Shown here one piece after another: positions 34,998 to 43,189 of a stretch of DNA of 64,000 nucleotides (position 1 is the stretch's first letter; each line of letters opens with the position of its first letter). The notes under the pieces were generated by a model that did no database searches, had not been told where the DNA came from, and saw only the letters and a program-made list of their open reading frames with translations. Where the stretch lies: contig NZ_JAUSXS010000001.1 of the NCBI RefSeq assembly GCF_030816195.1, forward strand, positions 5,107,501 to 5,171,500. Direction: 5' to 3'. This DNA comes from Pseudomonas sp. W4I3. GTDB lineage: Bacteria > Pseudomonadota > Gammaproteobacteria > Pseudomonadales > Pseudomonadaceae. A program made the position numbers and the translations under genes.

Positions 34998-36407
34998 TCA
35001 GTCCTCGACCACCCAGGTATCTTTGGTGCCGCCGCCCTGGGACGAGTTCACCACCAAAGAACCTTCGCGCAACGCCACACGGGTCAGGCCTCCGGGCACA
35101 ACACGGGTTTCCTTGCCGGACAGTACGAACGGGCGCAAGTCGATGTGCCGTGGGGCGATGCCGTCTTCGACAAACGTCGGGCAGGTGGACAAACACAGGG
35201 TGGGTTGGGCGATATAAGCGTGAGGCTTGGCCTTGATACGTGCGCGGAAGGCTTCGATTTCGGCTGCTGTCGACGCCGGGCCCACCAGCATGCCGTAGCC
35301 GCCGGAGCCTTGGGTTTCCTTGACCACCAGTTCGGGCAGGTTGGCCAGTACGTAGGACAGTTCGTTGGGCTTACGGCATTGAAAGGTCGGAACGTTCTGC
35401 AGGATCGGTTCTTCATCCAGGTAAAACCGGATCATCTCGGGCACGAACGGGTACACCGATTTGTCGTCCGCCACCCCGGTGCCGATGGCGTTGGCCAGCA
35501 CGACGTTGCCCGAACGGTAGGCGGCAAGCAGGCCTGGCAAGCCGAGCATCGAGTCTGGGTTAAAGGCCAGCGGATCGAGAAAGGCGTCGTCGAGACGGCG
35601 GTAAATCACGTCCACCGCTTCAGGGCCGTGGGTGGTGCGCATGAAGACGCGGTCGTCACGCACGAACAAATCGGCGCCTTCTACCAGCTCCACGCCCATT
35701 TCCCGGGCGAGGAAGGCATGTTCAAAGAACGCACTGTTGAAGCGCCCCGGGGTGAGCACCACGACGTTGGGGTTATCCAGGGGGCTGGCGCTTTTCAGGG
35801 TGTCGAGCAACAGGTTGGGGTAGTGGTCAATCGGCGCGATACGCTGGGCGGCGAACAGCTCGGGGAACAGGCGCATCATCATCTTGCGGTCTTCGAGCAT
35901 GTAGCTGACGCCGCTCGGCGTACGCAGGTTGTCCTCAAGCACGTAGTAAGTGCCGTCGCCATCACGCACCAGATCGACCCCAGAGATGTGCGAATACAGA
36001 TCACGGTGCAGGTTCAGGCCTTGCATCGCCAACTGGTATTGCTCATTGGCCAAGACCTGTTCGGCGGGGATGATCCCCGCCTTGATGATGCGCTGCTCGT
36101 GGTACAGGTCGGTAAGGAACATGTTCAGCGCTTTGACCCGCTGGATGCAGCCGCGCTCGACCATTCGCCATTCGCTCGCCGGAATGCTGCGAGGGATGGT
36201 GTCGAACGGAATCAAGCGCTCAGTTCCTTGCTCGTCTCCATACAGCGTGAAGGTGATGCCGGCGCGGTGGAACAGCAAGTCGGCTTCGCGTCGACGCTGA
36301 GCCAGCAGTTCAGCAGGGGTGTCAGCCAACCAACGGGCGAACTCGCGGTAGTGGGGACGGACCTGCCCTGCCCCATCGTACATTTCGTTGTAATACGTGC
36401 GGATCAT
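34998..36407 (-). CDS. Circularly permuted ATP-grasp family protein (DUF404/407, type 2)
   Basis: A 469-aa protein from an ATG at 36407 preceded by AAGGAG. The start MIRTYYNEMYDGAGQVRPHY is a family hallmark. The ATP-grasp catalytic part contains VVLTPGRFNSAFFEHAFLAR and PELVVKETQGSGGYGMLVGP. CPA ATP-grasp enzymes are predicted to join amino acids to peptides. It is the first gene of the three-gene operon with alpha-E and transglutaminase. An in-frame start at 36551 exists but has no ribosome-binding site and would run into the upstream gap. Confidence 0.92.
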   Translation of the reverse strand: MIRTYYNEMYDGAGQVRPHYREFARWLADTPAELLAQRRREADLLFHRAGITFTLYGDEQGTERLIPFDTIPRSIPASEWRMVERGCIQRVKALNMFLTDLYHEQRIIKAGIIPAEQVLANEQYQLAMQGLNLHRDLYSHISGVDLVRDGDGTYYVLEDNLRTPSGVSYMLEDRKMMMRLFPELFAAQRIAPIDHYPNLLLDTLKSASPLDNPNVVVLTPGRFNSAFFEHAFLAREMGVELVEGADLFVRDDRVFMRTTHGPEAVDVIYRRLDDAFLDPLAFNPDSMLGLPGLLAAYRSGNVVLANAIGTGVADDKSVYPFVPEMIRFYLDEEPILQNVPTFQCRKPNELSYVLANLPELVVKETQGSGGYGMLVGPASTAAEIEAFRARIKAKPHAYIAQPTLCLSTCPTFVEDGIAPRHIDLRPFVLSGKETRVVPGGLTRVALREGSLVVNSSQGGGTKDTWVVED

Positions 36408-36600
36408 GCCGTACTCCTTGTCACCCGGGACGCAGGGACCATCGCAAGGCCCGTGCCAGCGGCATAAACACTTAAGAATCAAAAAGTTAGATAACCCGAA
36501 AAAACTCACCGCACCGTCCTGGTGCGCAGAATGACCGGAGCCCTGTCGCACGCCTCATTGCAATGCGGCCTACGACTATCAACAGCATAGTCAGAGTCGA

Positions 36601-36760
36601 TTTCACCGCCCGCCTACCTCTGCGGATAATCGTGTGCATCGGCTGAACAGGACATGTCCTACAGCGAAACCCTTTGCCCAGCCCGTAATGTGTCAGCTCG
36701 TGAACTGACCGACTCCTAGGTCTTCCCTTTCAGCCACCCTATTCGGGTGGCTTTTTTTTT
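36601..36760 (+). ncRNA. Candidate small RNA ending at a strong terminator
   Basis: The gap between the CPA gene (leftward, starts 36407) and rraB (leftward, ends 36861) is 453 bp. A strong rightward terminator at 36732-36760 has no rightward ORF above it. Upstream are a TTTCAC-N18-GATAAT promoter-like pair (about 36601-36630) and a small hairpin GTCAG-N8-CTGAC (36692-36709). The estimated RNA would be about 120 nt. I cannot match it to a named family; the 5' end is a guess. Confidence 0.5.
36732..36760 (+). terminator. Intrinsic terminator, rightward
   Basis: AGCCACCC (36732-36739) pairs with GGGTGGCT (36745-36752) around TATTC, followed by nine T (36752-36760). The T run is on the plus strand only, so it is not the terminator of the leftward rraB. 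Confidence 0.9.
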
Positions 36761-36860
36761 GGTGCAGAAAAGCGCAATGCAAGTTCCGAAAACTTTTGGG
36801 GAGCCCAAACAAAAACGGCCGACCCTAAGGTCAGCCGATACGCTGTGTTGCGCAGAATCA

Positions 36861-37202
36861 CTACATGGGTAACCCACGCACCTCCTGCTTGACGCCCCAG
36901 CCTTCGATAATCCCGCCCAGCGGCTCGACCACCGCCTCAAAGTCCTGCTCGAAGTCTCCTATACCGTCGTAGGTTGCGGACATGATTTTGCTCAGTTCCA
37001 GGTACCAGGCACCATCATCGCGGGCGCTGACCTGGGCGTTCAGGGATTCACCACGAAATCGACCCGCCGCTCTGCGCGCCCGTTCTTCATCGGGAAAAAT
37101 GGCGTAGAACTCAATGGGGTGGAAACGTGAAAAATCAAAGCCGCCTTCTTTCATGCGGCGCAGAACATTCGTGCTGATGTCTTCTTGATAGGCTGTGCTC
37201 AT
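36861..37202 (-). CDS. rraB: Ribonuclease E inhibitor RraB family protein
   Basis: A 113-aa acidic protein starting MSTAYQEDISTNVLRRMKEG with the RraB fold pattern (FSRFHPIEFYAIFPDEERAR, then VSARDDGAWYLELSKIM). RraB binds RNase E and alters its RNA-cleavage activity. It is a single-gene unit. E. coli RraB is 138 aa, so this is somewhat shorter, as are other pseudomonad members. Confidence 0.8.
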   Translation of the reverse strand: MSTAYQEDISTNVLRRMKEGGFDFSRFHPIEFYAIFPDEERARRAAGRFRGESLNAQVSARDDGAWYLELSKIMSATYDGIGDFEQDFEAVVEPLGGIIEGWGVKQEVRGLPM

Positions 37203-37415
37203 GAAACGTCCTCCTCAGACTGATGGATAGACTTTCCGTGCTTCCTGAAGCCCGCGCGCTGCTGGCGCGGGTACCACGGCAATAACAGCACCGCAGGAAA
37301 ACAAGCATGTAGCTGACAAGACCAGACCTTAGCGATTCATTCGCTGATCTCGATTGCAGAGTAGCGCGAAGCTATCACCTCTACCAGAGGCGCTTGAATG
37401 GCCTTTGGGAAATGT

Positions 37416-37652
37416 TCAGACGGCAGACGAGATGTCGAGGATTTGAATACTGTTCTGGTCTTTGAGAATCTTGACCGTGGGCTCGGGCTTGCGGCCTTCG
37501 AGGTCGTTGAGGTCGAGTTCGGCGGCGACGGGCACCAGCTTGTTGCGAATCATGTGCGCAGCGTCTTCGAGGCTGGGCTTATGTTCGCAGCTGAACTGCT
37601 CCACGGACTGCACGCCGTGATCATCAACGAAAGTAATTTGCCACTTTTGCAT
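37416..37652 (-). CDS. Conserved hypothetical protein
   Basis: A 78-aa protein from an ATG at 37652 preceded by GAGGAGG (MQKWQITFVDDHGVQSVEQF). It contains a mixed beta/alpha pattern and the motif EGRKPEPTVKILKDQ near the C-terminus. It is of the size and style of small conserved Pseudomonas proteins, but I recognise no function. Confidence 0.65.
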   Translation of the reverse strand: MQKWQITFVDDHGVQSVEQFSCEHKPSLEDAAHMIRNKLVPVAAELDLNDLEGRKPEPTVKILKDQNSIQILDISSAV

Positions 37653-37755
37653 CAATGCCTCCTCGATAAAGCCCGCGTGTGGGCTCACATCTATCTGGAC
37701 CTTGAGGGTTCACCAAACGTTCCGCTCAAGGCAGGAGGCACGGGACCAGCCGCAC

Positions 37756-38361
37756 TTATTTTTCGGCGTGTTCCTTCAGGGCTTTCAAGGTGTTGAACGG
37801 TGCGTCCACCACGAACTTGTTGGCCAGCCACGACGGCACGCTGCCGCCTGGCTCGGTGTGCACCTGGTAGGTCACTTCGGTCTCGTTGGCACCTTTGGGC
37901 ACCAGCTTCCAGAAACCTTCCACCTGGGCGACCCGGACATAGCCTTTCTCTTCAGGCTTGTACGTAGGCACGCCTTCCAGTTTGCGGGTAACGGTACCGT
38001 CAGCTGCTTTGGTGGTGGTGACATGGATATACGAGTCGCGGTCCGTCACGGGGAACGGCGCCTTGAACTGGGTGTAGGTCCAGGCCTCATCGCCTTTCTT
38101 GTCGACGAGCTTCTGGGATTTGCATTCATGGATCCATGAGCAGGCGCCGGCGACATCTTCCTGCAGGGCCTGGACTTTTGCCAATGGCGCCTTGATCACG
38201 GTCACACCGCGATACGCCTTGTACTTGGAGCCGGCGACCTCACTCAGGGACACCTTGATGCCGTCCTCGTTCTTGGCATCTTGCCAATCCTCAGCCTGGG
38301 CAGCGCCAGCAAACATCATCGTAAAACCGCATACCACAGCCATTCGTTTCAGCGAACCCAT
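37756..38361 (-). CDS. START domain-containing secreted protein
   Basis: A 201-aa protein with a signal peptide (MGSLKRMAVVCGFTMMFAGA, cleavage after about AQA). The mature part has a START-like lipid-binding fold (YKAYRGVTVIKAPLAKVQAL, then DRDSYIHVTTT and the C-terminal helix LANKFVVDAPFNTLKALKEH). Such proteins may carry a hydrophobic ligand in the periplasm. It is followed at a distance by the 78-aa gene; the YkgJ-like gene lies upstream on the same strand. Confidence 0.85.
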   Translation of the reverse strand: MGSLKRMAVVCGFTMMFAGAAQAEDWQDAKNEDGIKVSLSEVAGSKYKAYRGVTVIKAPLAKVQALQEDVAGACSWIHECKSQKLVDKKGDEAWTYTQFKAPFPVTDRDSYIHVTTTKAADGTVTRKLEGVPTYKPEEKGYVRVAQVEGFWKLVPKGANETEVTYQVHTEPGGSVPSWLANKFVVDAPFNTLKALKEHAEK

Positions 38362-38402
38362 CGTTGTATTCCTTGTTGTTGAAGTTCCGATAGTAAAGCC
38401 CA

Positions 38403-38657
38403 TCAAGCCGCCGTCATTTGTTCCCACCAGCCGATCAAGCGGATCGCATCGGCCTGGTCGTTGCCGCAGACGTCGATATCGGCCTTGAAATCACTGCACA
38501 CCGCAGGCCGCTCAGCTTGGCCGAACAGCTGGCACAGAAGTTCGACCGACAAGTGCAGGCAGCGTTCGCCCGCAGGTTTGCCGTGGGGCATTCCCGGCAG
38601 CGGTGAACTGATGGAGGGGGCGATGCAGCAAGCGCCACAGCCTTCACGGCATTTCAT
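38403..38657 (-). CDS. YkgJ-family zinc/iron-chelating cysteine cluster protein
   Basis: An 84-aa protein with a Cys cluster: MKCREGCGACCIAP, then GERCLHLS, LLCQLF and VCSDF. This is the pattern of YkgJ/UPF0153 proteins that bind a metal or a small iron-sulfur site. It is 41 bp upstream of the START gene and probably cotranscribed. Role unknown. Confidence 0.85.
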   Translation of the reverse strand: MKCREGCGACCIAPSISSPLPGMPHGKPAGERCLHLSVELLCQLFGQAERPAVCSDFKADIDVCGNDQADAIRLIGWWEQMTAA

Positions 38658-38818
38658 GACCAGCAGGTTCCTCGACGACTCAATGGGATGGCCGGGCTAG
38701 AGTACGCCCTTAAACAGCCGTTTTAAAATGGTCCAACAGAGGTTTTTCGCTCAAAACAAAAGTGACCGACCAGTCTGCGACAGATGGTCGGTGGCGCGGG
38801 TCACGGATGATTGAACAT

Positions 38819-39310
38819 TTATTGCTTGAATTCGAAATCCAGCGCGGCGCCTTCCACGTCACGCCGTTCTTCGTTGCGCAACTGCAGCTTCATCTCGTTG
38901 CTGAGCAAGCGGCCGTTGATCTGGAACGCACTGTTATCGGAAGGCTTGTCACCAAACAGCGGCGGCAATAACGGCACGCTTTTGGGTTTTGGCATGGTGC
39001 CGATGGGTTGCAGCAGCCTGACCATGTCCGAAGGTAAAGACAGGTCCAACTGTGCCGGTGGCAGTTTGGTCTGGGCCACCTCGTGGGCGGACTTGGATTT
39101 GTTCGCAATCGGTGCGCGTTTTTTTACCTTGGCGGCTTTTTTCTTCGCCTCCGGCGCTTTCTTTGCCGCTGCCGGTTTTTTCGCCGGGGTCTTCTGCTCG
39201 GTGCTTGCAGCAGGCTTGGCGTCTGTCACAGGCGACGCCGCCAGCGCAGTGCCAACGTTGCATAGACTTAACAAGCCAACCATCCAGACAGCGCGAAAAA
39301 TAGGGGTCAT
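38819..39310 (-). CDS. Conserved secreted protein with Ala/Lys-rich segment
   Basis: A 163-aa protein from an ATG at 39310 with a signal peptide (MTPIFRAVWMVGLLSLCNVG, then TALAA). A long Ala/Lys/Pro-rich stretch (KTPAKKPAAAKKAPEAKKKA) follows, then a more ordered C-terminus (about residues 90-163). The Lys/Ala-rich part makes such proteins easy to mislabel as IF-2. No enzyme motif seen. Confidence 0.65.
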   Translation of the reverse strand: MTPIFRAVWMVGLLSLCNVGTALAASPVTDAKPAASTEQKTPAKKPAAAKKAPEAKKKAAKVKKRAPIANKSKSAHEVAQTKLPPAQLDLSLPSDMVRLLQPIGTMPKPKSVPLLPPLFGDKPSDNSAFQINGRLLSNEMKLQLRNEERRDVEGAALDFEFKQ

Positions 39311-39404
39311 ATCGCCAACAGCATTAACGGCAGAAGGCCATATGCTCGCCTGTTGTGCGTGGCATGACAAGCACAGAGATCAATCTTGTCCCCCTTTGCC
39401 CTCT

Positions 39405-40844
39405 TCAAAAGCCCGCCGCCGTCTCCTGGCATAACTGGCTGGCAAGCATGCCCAGGGTCATCAGCGCCCGCTCTGCCTCGCGGTTCCACGGGGTGCCGCA
39501 ATTGAGTCGGATACAGTGGTTGAACTGTTCGGTGTTACTGAAAATCAACCCCGGCGCAATACTGATGCCCTGCTGCAGGGCACGTACATGCAGTTCCTGG
39601 GTGTTGACCCGTCCGGGCAAACTGACCCACAAAATAAAGCCGCCGGTAGGACGGGTCATCTGCGTGCCTTCGGGAAAATATTGCTGCACCGCCAATTGGA
39701 AGGCACTGAGGTTCTTGCGGTACTCCTGGCGAATGTAACGCAGGTGCCGGTCGTAACCGCCGTTCTCCAGGTAAGCCGCAACGCCCATCTGTGTAACGCT
39801 GCACGCGGAATGGGTGCTGAACATCTGCAGACGCTGGATTTCCTGCTGGTATTTACCGGCGATCATCCAGCCGATGCGCACGCCGGGGGACAGGGTCTTG
39901 GAAAAACTTGAGCAATAGATGACCCGGTCCAGACGATCATAGGCTTTCAGGGCCTTGGTGCGGCCCAGTTCGAACATCAGCTCGCCGTAGATGTCATCCT
40001 CGACGATTTGGATATCGAAATCCGAGGCCAGCCGCAGCAACTGTTTTTGCCGCTCTTCGGGCATGGTTCCGCCCAGCGGGTTGCTCAGGCGCGTAGTCAG
40101 CACCAGCGCCTTGATCGACCACTGATTGGCGGCCAGTTGCAGAGCCTCCAGGCTCATGCCGGTGGCCGGGTCACTGGGGATCTCGATCACCTTGAGGCCC
40201 AGCAGGTCAGCCAGTTGCAGCAAGCCGTAATAGGTCGGCGACTCCGCGGCGATCAGGTCGCCGGGGCGCGTCAGCACGCGCAGGGACATCTGCAACGCAT
40301 CGACGCAGCCGTGGGTAATCACCACTTCGGAGGGGTCGACCACCACGCCTGCATCGCGCATGCGAATCGCCACCTGGCGGCGCAACGGTTCAAAACCTGG
40401 GCTGAACATGTAGCTGAATGCGCGTGGGCTCTGGAAGCGCGTGACCTTGGCCAGCTGCTGGTGCAATGCGCGTACCGGCAGGTAATCCACACTCGGCACC
40501 GCTGCGCCCAAGGGGAATACGCCTTCACGGCGCGACTCGACCAACACTTGCTGGATGATGCTGCTGCGGGTGACCAACCCTGGACGTTCCACCCGCGCGA
40601 TGTCCGGCGTTGGCGCCGTGAGTGCTGGAGTCTGGTGCACGTAGTAGCCCGATTGCGGGCGCGCCCGGATCAGCCCCTGGTCTTCCAGGTTGGCATAGGC
40701 CTGCAGCACCGTGGCATGGCTCACATTGAGCTGGGAACTCATCTTGCGCACCGAAGGCACGCGCTCCCCCGGCTGATAAACACCACGCCGGATGTCCTCA
40801 GCCAGTTGCTGGGCAATACGTTGGTAGAGCAACAGATTGGTCAT
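39405..40844 (-). CDS. MocR-type GntR/aminotransferase transcriptional regulator
   Basis: A 479-aa protein: an N-terminal GntR winged helix (MTNLLLYQRIAQQLAEDIRR, QLNVSHATVLQAYANLEDQG) joined to a fold-type I aminotransferase-like domain, with YCSSFSKTLSPGVRIGWMI holding the PLP Lys. MocR regulators sense an amino compound with PLP. The neighbouring target is not evident: the next genes on either side are a secreted protein and, beyond a REPIN, an OmpA operon. Confidence 0.92.
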   Translation of the reverse strand: MTNLLLYQRIAQQLAEDIRRGVYQPGERVPSVRKMSSQLNVSHATVLQAYANLEDQGLIRARPQSGYYVHQTPALTAPTPDIARVERPGLVTRSSIIQQVLVESRREGVFPLGAAVPSVDYLPVRALHQQLAKVTRFQSPRAFSYMFSPGFEPLRRQVAIRMRDAGVVVDPSEVVITHGCVDALQMSLRVLTRPGDLIAAESPTYYGLLQLADLLGLKVIEIPSDPATGMSLEALQLAANQWSIKALVLTTRLSNPLGGTMPEERQKQLLRLASDFDIQIVEDDIYGELMFELGRTKALKAYDRLDRVIYCSSFSKTLSPGVRIGWMIAGKYQQEIQRLQMFSTHSACSVTQMGVAAYLENGGYDRHLRYIRQEYRKNLSAFQLAVQQYFPEGTQMTRPTGGFILWVSLPGRVNTQELHVRALQQGISIAPGLIFSNTEQFNHCIRLNCGTPWNREAERALMTLGMLASQLCQETAAGF

Positions 40845-41011
40845 GACGCAGCACTCGATTTCACGGGTATTTTATTTTTGTGTGAAACATACATACCGGC
40901 ACAGTTTAGAAGTGTACTGGGACAGTTGCCACAATAGTCGAGCGCGGGCGGGAGTGACAGAAAAAACTGTGCGGGTCGTGAACAGGATTTCAGATGCAGG
41001 GCAGGAAAAAA

Positions 41012-41100
41012 TGTGGGAGGGGGCTTGCCCCCGATAGCGGTAGTTCAGTTGGAACATCTTTAACTGATACACCGCCATCGGGGGCAAGCCCCCTCCCACA
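41012..41100. repeat. REPIN (paired inverted REP)
   Basis: TGTGGGAGGGGGCTTGCCCC is mirrored at the other end by GGGGGCAAGCCCCCTCCCAC around a 40-bp centre that includes GATAGCGG and CCGCCATC. This matches the P. fluorescens REPIN form. It sits between the MocR gene and the OmpA operon. Confidence 0.9.
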
Positions 41101-41120
41101 TTTTTGAACAGCGCAAGGCT

Positions 41121-41933
41121 TTAGCGAGCAGCGCCGAGTTGGCCCTTTTCGTCGGAGAAGACGATTTCCACACGACGATTCTGCGCGCGGCCGCGCTCGG
41201 AGGCATTGGCTTCCACGGGGTATCTGTCACCGTACCCCTCGACCTGGATGCGTTTTTCGTCGATGCCCAGGTCAATCAGCAAATCCGCCACCGATTGAGC
41301 ACGGTCATGGGACAGGTTCAGGTTATCGCGTTCGCCCCCGGTGTTGTCGGTGTAGCCCTCGATGCGCACCTTGCGCTTGGGGTTCAGTTGCAGGAACTGC
41401 ACGATTTTCAACACGGTGCGATTGGCCGAGTTCTGCAGCTCTGCTTCGCCGGTATCGAACAGGACGTCACCCAGGGTCATCACCAGGCCACGGTCGGTCT
41501 GGGTGGTCAGGCTGGCGATTTGCTGCTCGACCCATTTACCCTGCTGCTGCACGCTGGCCAGCTTGCTCTCACGCAATGCCAGTTGCAGGCGCTGGCGCTC
41601 CAGCTCGAGTTTGGCCAGGCGCTCGGCGTTAAGCCCTTGCTCGGTGTGTTCGCGGGCGATGGCGCTGTAACGCTGGCTCAGGTAGGCGTAATGCACCACG
41701 TCGGCGCCGCTGCCCCAGTAGCTGGACAGTCGATCGGCACGCGCGAGCGACTCACCGGCACGGATCACGTCCTTGGGCGCGAAGCGCAGTACATTGGCGT
41801 CTTCCTTGACCAACTGGAAGTCATTGCCGGCCTGTTGCAACGCCTGCTCGCTATTGGGCTGGCTGGCACAACCGCCCAACGCCGCAGCGCTGAGCACTAA
41901 CACAGCGCTCACACCACGCATCATCGGGCTCAT
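41121..41933 (-). CDS. OmpA-family lipoprotein
   Basis: A 270-aa lipoprotein (MSPMMRGVSAVLVLSAAALGGC, lipobox LGGC). After a helical, charged middle (residues about 25-150), it has a C-terminal OmpA peptidoglycan-binding domain (IEGYTDNTGGERDNLNLSHDRAQSVADLLID without further gap). It overlaps the DUF4398 gene by 4 bp. The two probably act together at the outer membrane and cell wall. Confidence 0.9.
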   Translation of the reverse strand: MSPMMRGVSAVLVLSAAALGGCASQPNSEQALQQAGNDFQLVKEDANVLRFAPKDVIRAGESLARADRLSSYWGSGADVVHYAYLSQRYSAIAREHTEQGLNAERLAKLELERQRLQLALRESKLASVQQQGKWVEQQIASLTTQTDRGLVMTLGDVLFDTGEAELQNSANRTVLKIVQFLQLNPKRKVRIEGYTDNTGGERDNLNLSHDRAQSVADLLIDLGIDEKRIQVEGYGDRYPVEANASERGRAQNRRVEIVFSDEKGQLGAAR

Positions 41934-42292
41934 TGGGCTTCTCCCAGCTGCAGCTGCTTGCGCAGACGGGCGATGCGGGTATTGACCACGTTCAATTGTT
42001 CCTGGCTCTTGCCGGTCAGCACTTTGGCCTCGGCCAGACGCGCATCCAACTCGGCCTGTTCGGCGCGCATACGCGCGTGTTTGTAGGACTGGTCGGCCAT
42101 GTTGGCCTTGGCTTTGGCGAATTTGTCTTCGGCCTGCTTCAGCTCGGTCGATTCATCGGTATTGGCGCCGACCGCGTTGGCTTGCTCCAGGGCTTGCTGG
42201 GTCAGGCGCATTTGTTCGGTCGGCGCGGGATCGGTGGCGCATCCCGCCAGAGCGACAACGGCGAGGGCCGCGAAAAGAGGTCGAAGAGTCAC
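41930..42292 (-). CDS. DUF4398 family lipoprotein
   Basis: A 120-aa lipoprotein (MTLRPLFAALAVVALAGCAT, lipobox LAGC) followed by one long helix with regular Ala/Glu/Lys residues (LKQAEDKFAKAKANMADQSY). DUF4398 proteins usually precede an OmpA-like gene, as here. Possible coiled-coil partner of the OmpA-like protein. Confidence 0.85.
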   Translation of the reverse strand: MTLRPLFAALAVVALAGCATDPAPTEQMRLTQQALEQANAVGANTDESTELKQAEDKFAKAKANMADQSYKHARMRAEQAELDARLAEAKVLTGKSQEQLNVVNTRIARLRKQLQLGEAQ

Positions 42293-42301
42293 TGAAAATC
42301 C

Positions 42302-43117
42302 CTACTTTGTTGGGGTGCCGACGGGCTGTAGCAATTGCGCTTTCCAACGCTCAAGATTGCGCTGCAACGCGGCTTGCGTCACACCGGACGCCGGCAATTC
42401 TGTCATCTTTTTTGCCAGCTGTCCGCGCAGCCACGGATCGTTGCAGGCGGAATTGTGGGAAATCGCCAGGTACAAGCCTGGCTGATCGATCGGTACTTCG
42501 CGTGCGGCCAGGTCGTGGTCCATGCCCAGGGTCTGGGCCATGGCCATCCCGGAGTAGCGGCTGGCGAGCACATAGTCCACCTCCCCCAGCAACAGCTTCT
42601 GGAACGCCGGCGTCAGGTTGGGCAGACGCTGCAGGGTCAGCTGCTGGCTGGCAAAGGTTTCGAACTCGGCGCTCAAACGGGCGCGCTCCGACACCGCCCC
42701 CTTGTGGCCGCGCAGGTCGTCAGGGGTGGCGTAGACCAGGGGTGAGTCCTTGCGCGTCCAGACCAGGTAATCGATCTGCACCAATGCCGGGTGGATGTAG
42801 TCGAGAGCTTCCAGTTCGCCGAGATTCAACGGCGCATCGGCCAGTATGTCCATGCGTCCGCTGCGCACTTCATCCAGGGCCAGGGAGCGTTTGCCGCCGT
42901 AAAGCAGGTCGATTTTCAGGCCCAGGTCCGCGGCTACCTGTTGCAGCACATCGGCAGTGGCGCCGATCAGGTGGGTCGGGTCCTGCGGGTCGCGCCACAG
43001 CAACGGCGGTGCATCCGGGCTGCCGGTGATCACCAGGCGCTCGCATTTGCCGGCCGCGAGCGACAAGGTCGGCAGCAGCGCTAGGCCCAGCAGCAGGATC
43101 AAGGGACGCAGTTGCAT
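42302..43117 (-). CDS. Periplasmic solute-binding protein (transporter-like, family 3)
   Basis: A 271-aa secreted protein from an ATG at 43117 (MQLRPLILLLGLALLPTLSL, signal peptide). The mature part fits family 3 solute-binding proteins (CERLVITGSPDAPPLLWRDP, DVLQQVAADLGLKIDLLYGG, FQKLLLGEVDYVLASRYSGM). No ABC permease or ATPase is nearby; such stand-alone proteins may instead sense ligands. It is 9 bp upstream of the DUF4398 gene and may be cotranscribed with it. Confidence 0.82.
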   Translation of the reverse strand: MQLRPLILLLGLALLPTLSLAAGKCERLVITGSPDAPPLLWRDPQDPTHLIGATADVLQQVAADLGLKIDLLYGGKRSLALDEVRSGRMDILADAPLNLGELEALDYIHPALVQIDYLVWTRKDSPLVYATPDDLRGHKGAVSERARLSAEFETFASQQLTLQRLPNLTPAFQKLLLGEVDYVLASRYSGMAMAQTLGMDHDLAAREVPIDQPGLYLAISHNSACNDPWLRGQLAKKMTELPASGVTQAALQRNLERWKAQLLQPVGTPTK

Positions 43118-43140
43118 GGCGAGGTGCTCCAGCAGGTCAA

Positions 43141-43168
43141 AAAAAAGCCCGGTCATCAGACCGGGCTC
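43141..43168 (-). terminator. Intrinsic terminator of the etfBA operon
   Basis: On the minus strand AGCCCGGT and ACCGGGCT pair around CTGATG and run into eight T. It lies 22 bp after the etfA stop. Confidence 0.9.
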
Positions 43169-43189
43169 TTTATAAGTGAAGCGACTGGA

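Noticed and set aside
34860..36467. A 535-codon open frame on the plus strand
   Set aside because: It is the antisense of the alpha-E and CPA ATP-grasp genes, which have strong family signatures on the minus strand. Long shadow frames are common in GC-rich DNA.
41012..41100. REPIN palindromes as transcription terminators
   Set aside because: They lack T runs and occur in two-armed form with a conserved centre at several unrelated sites, so they are repeats. They may still affect mRNA ends.
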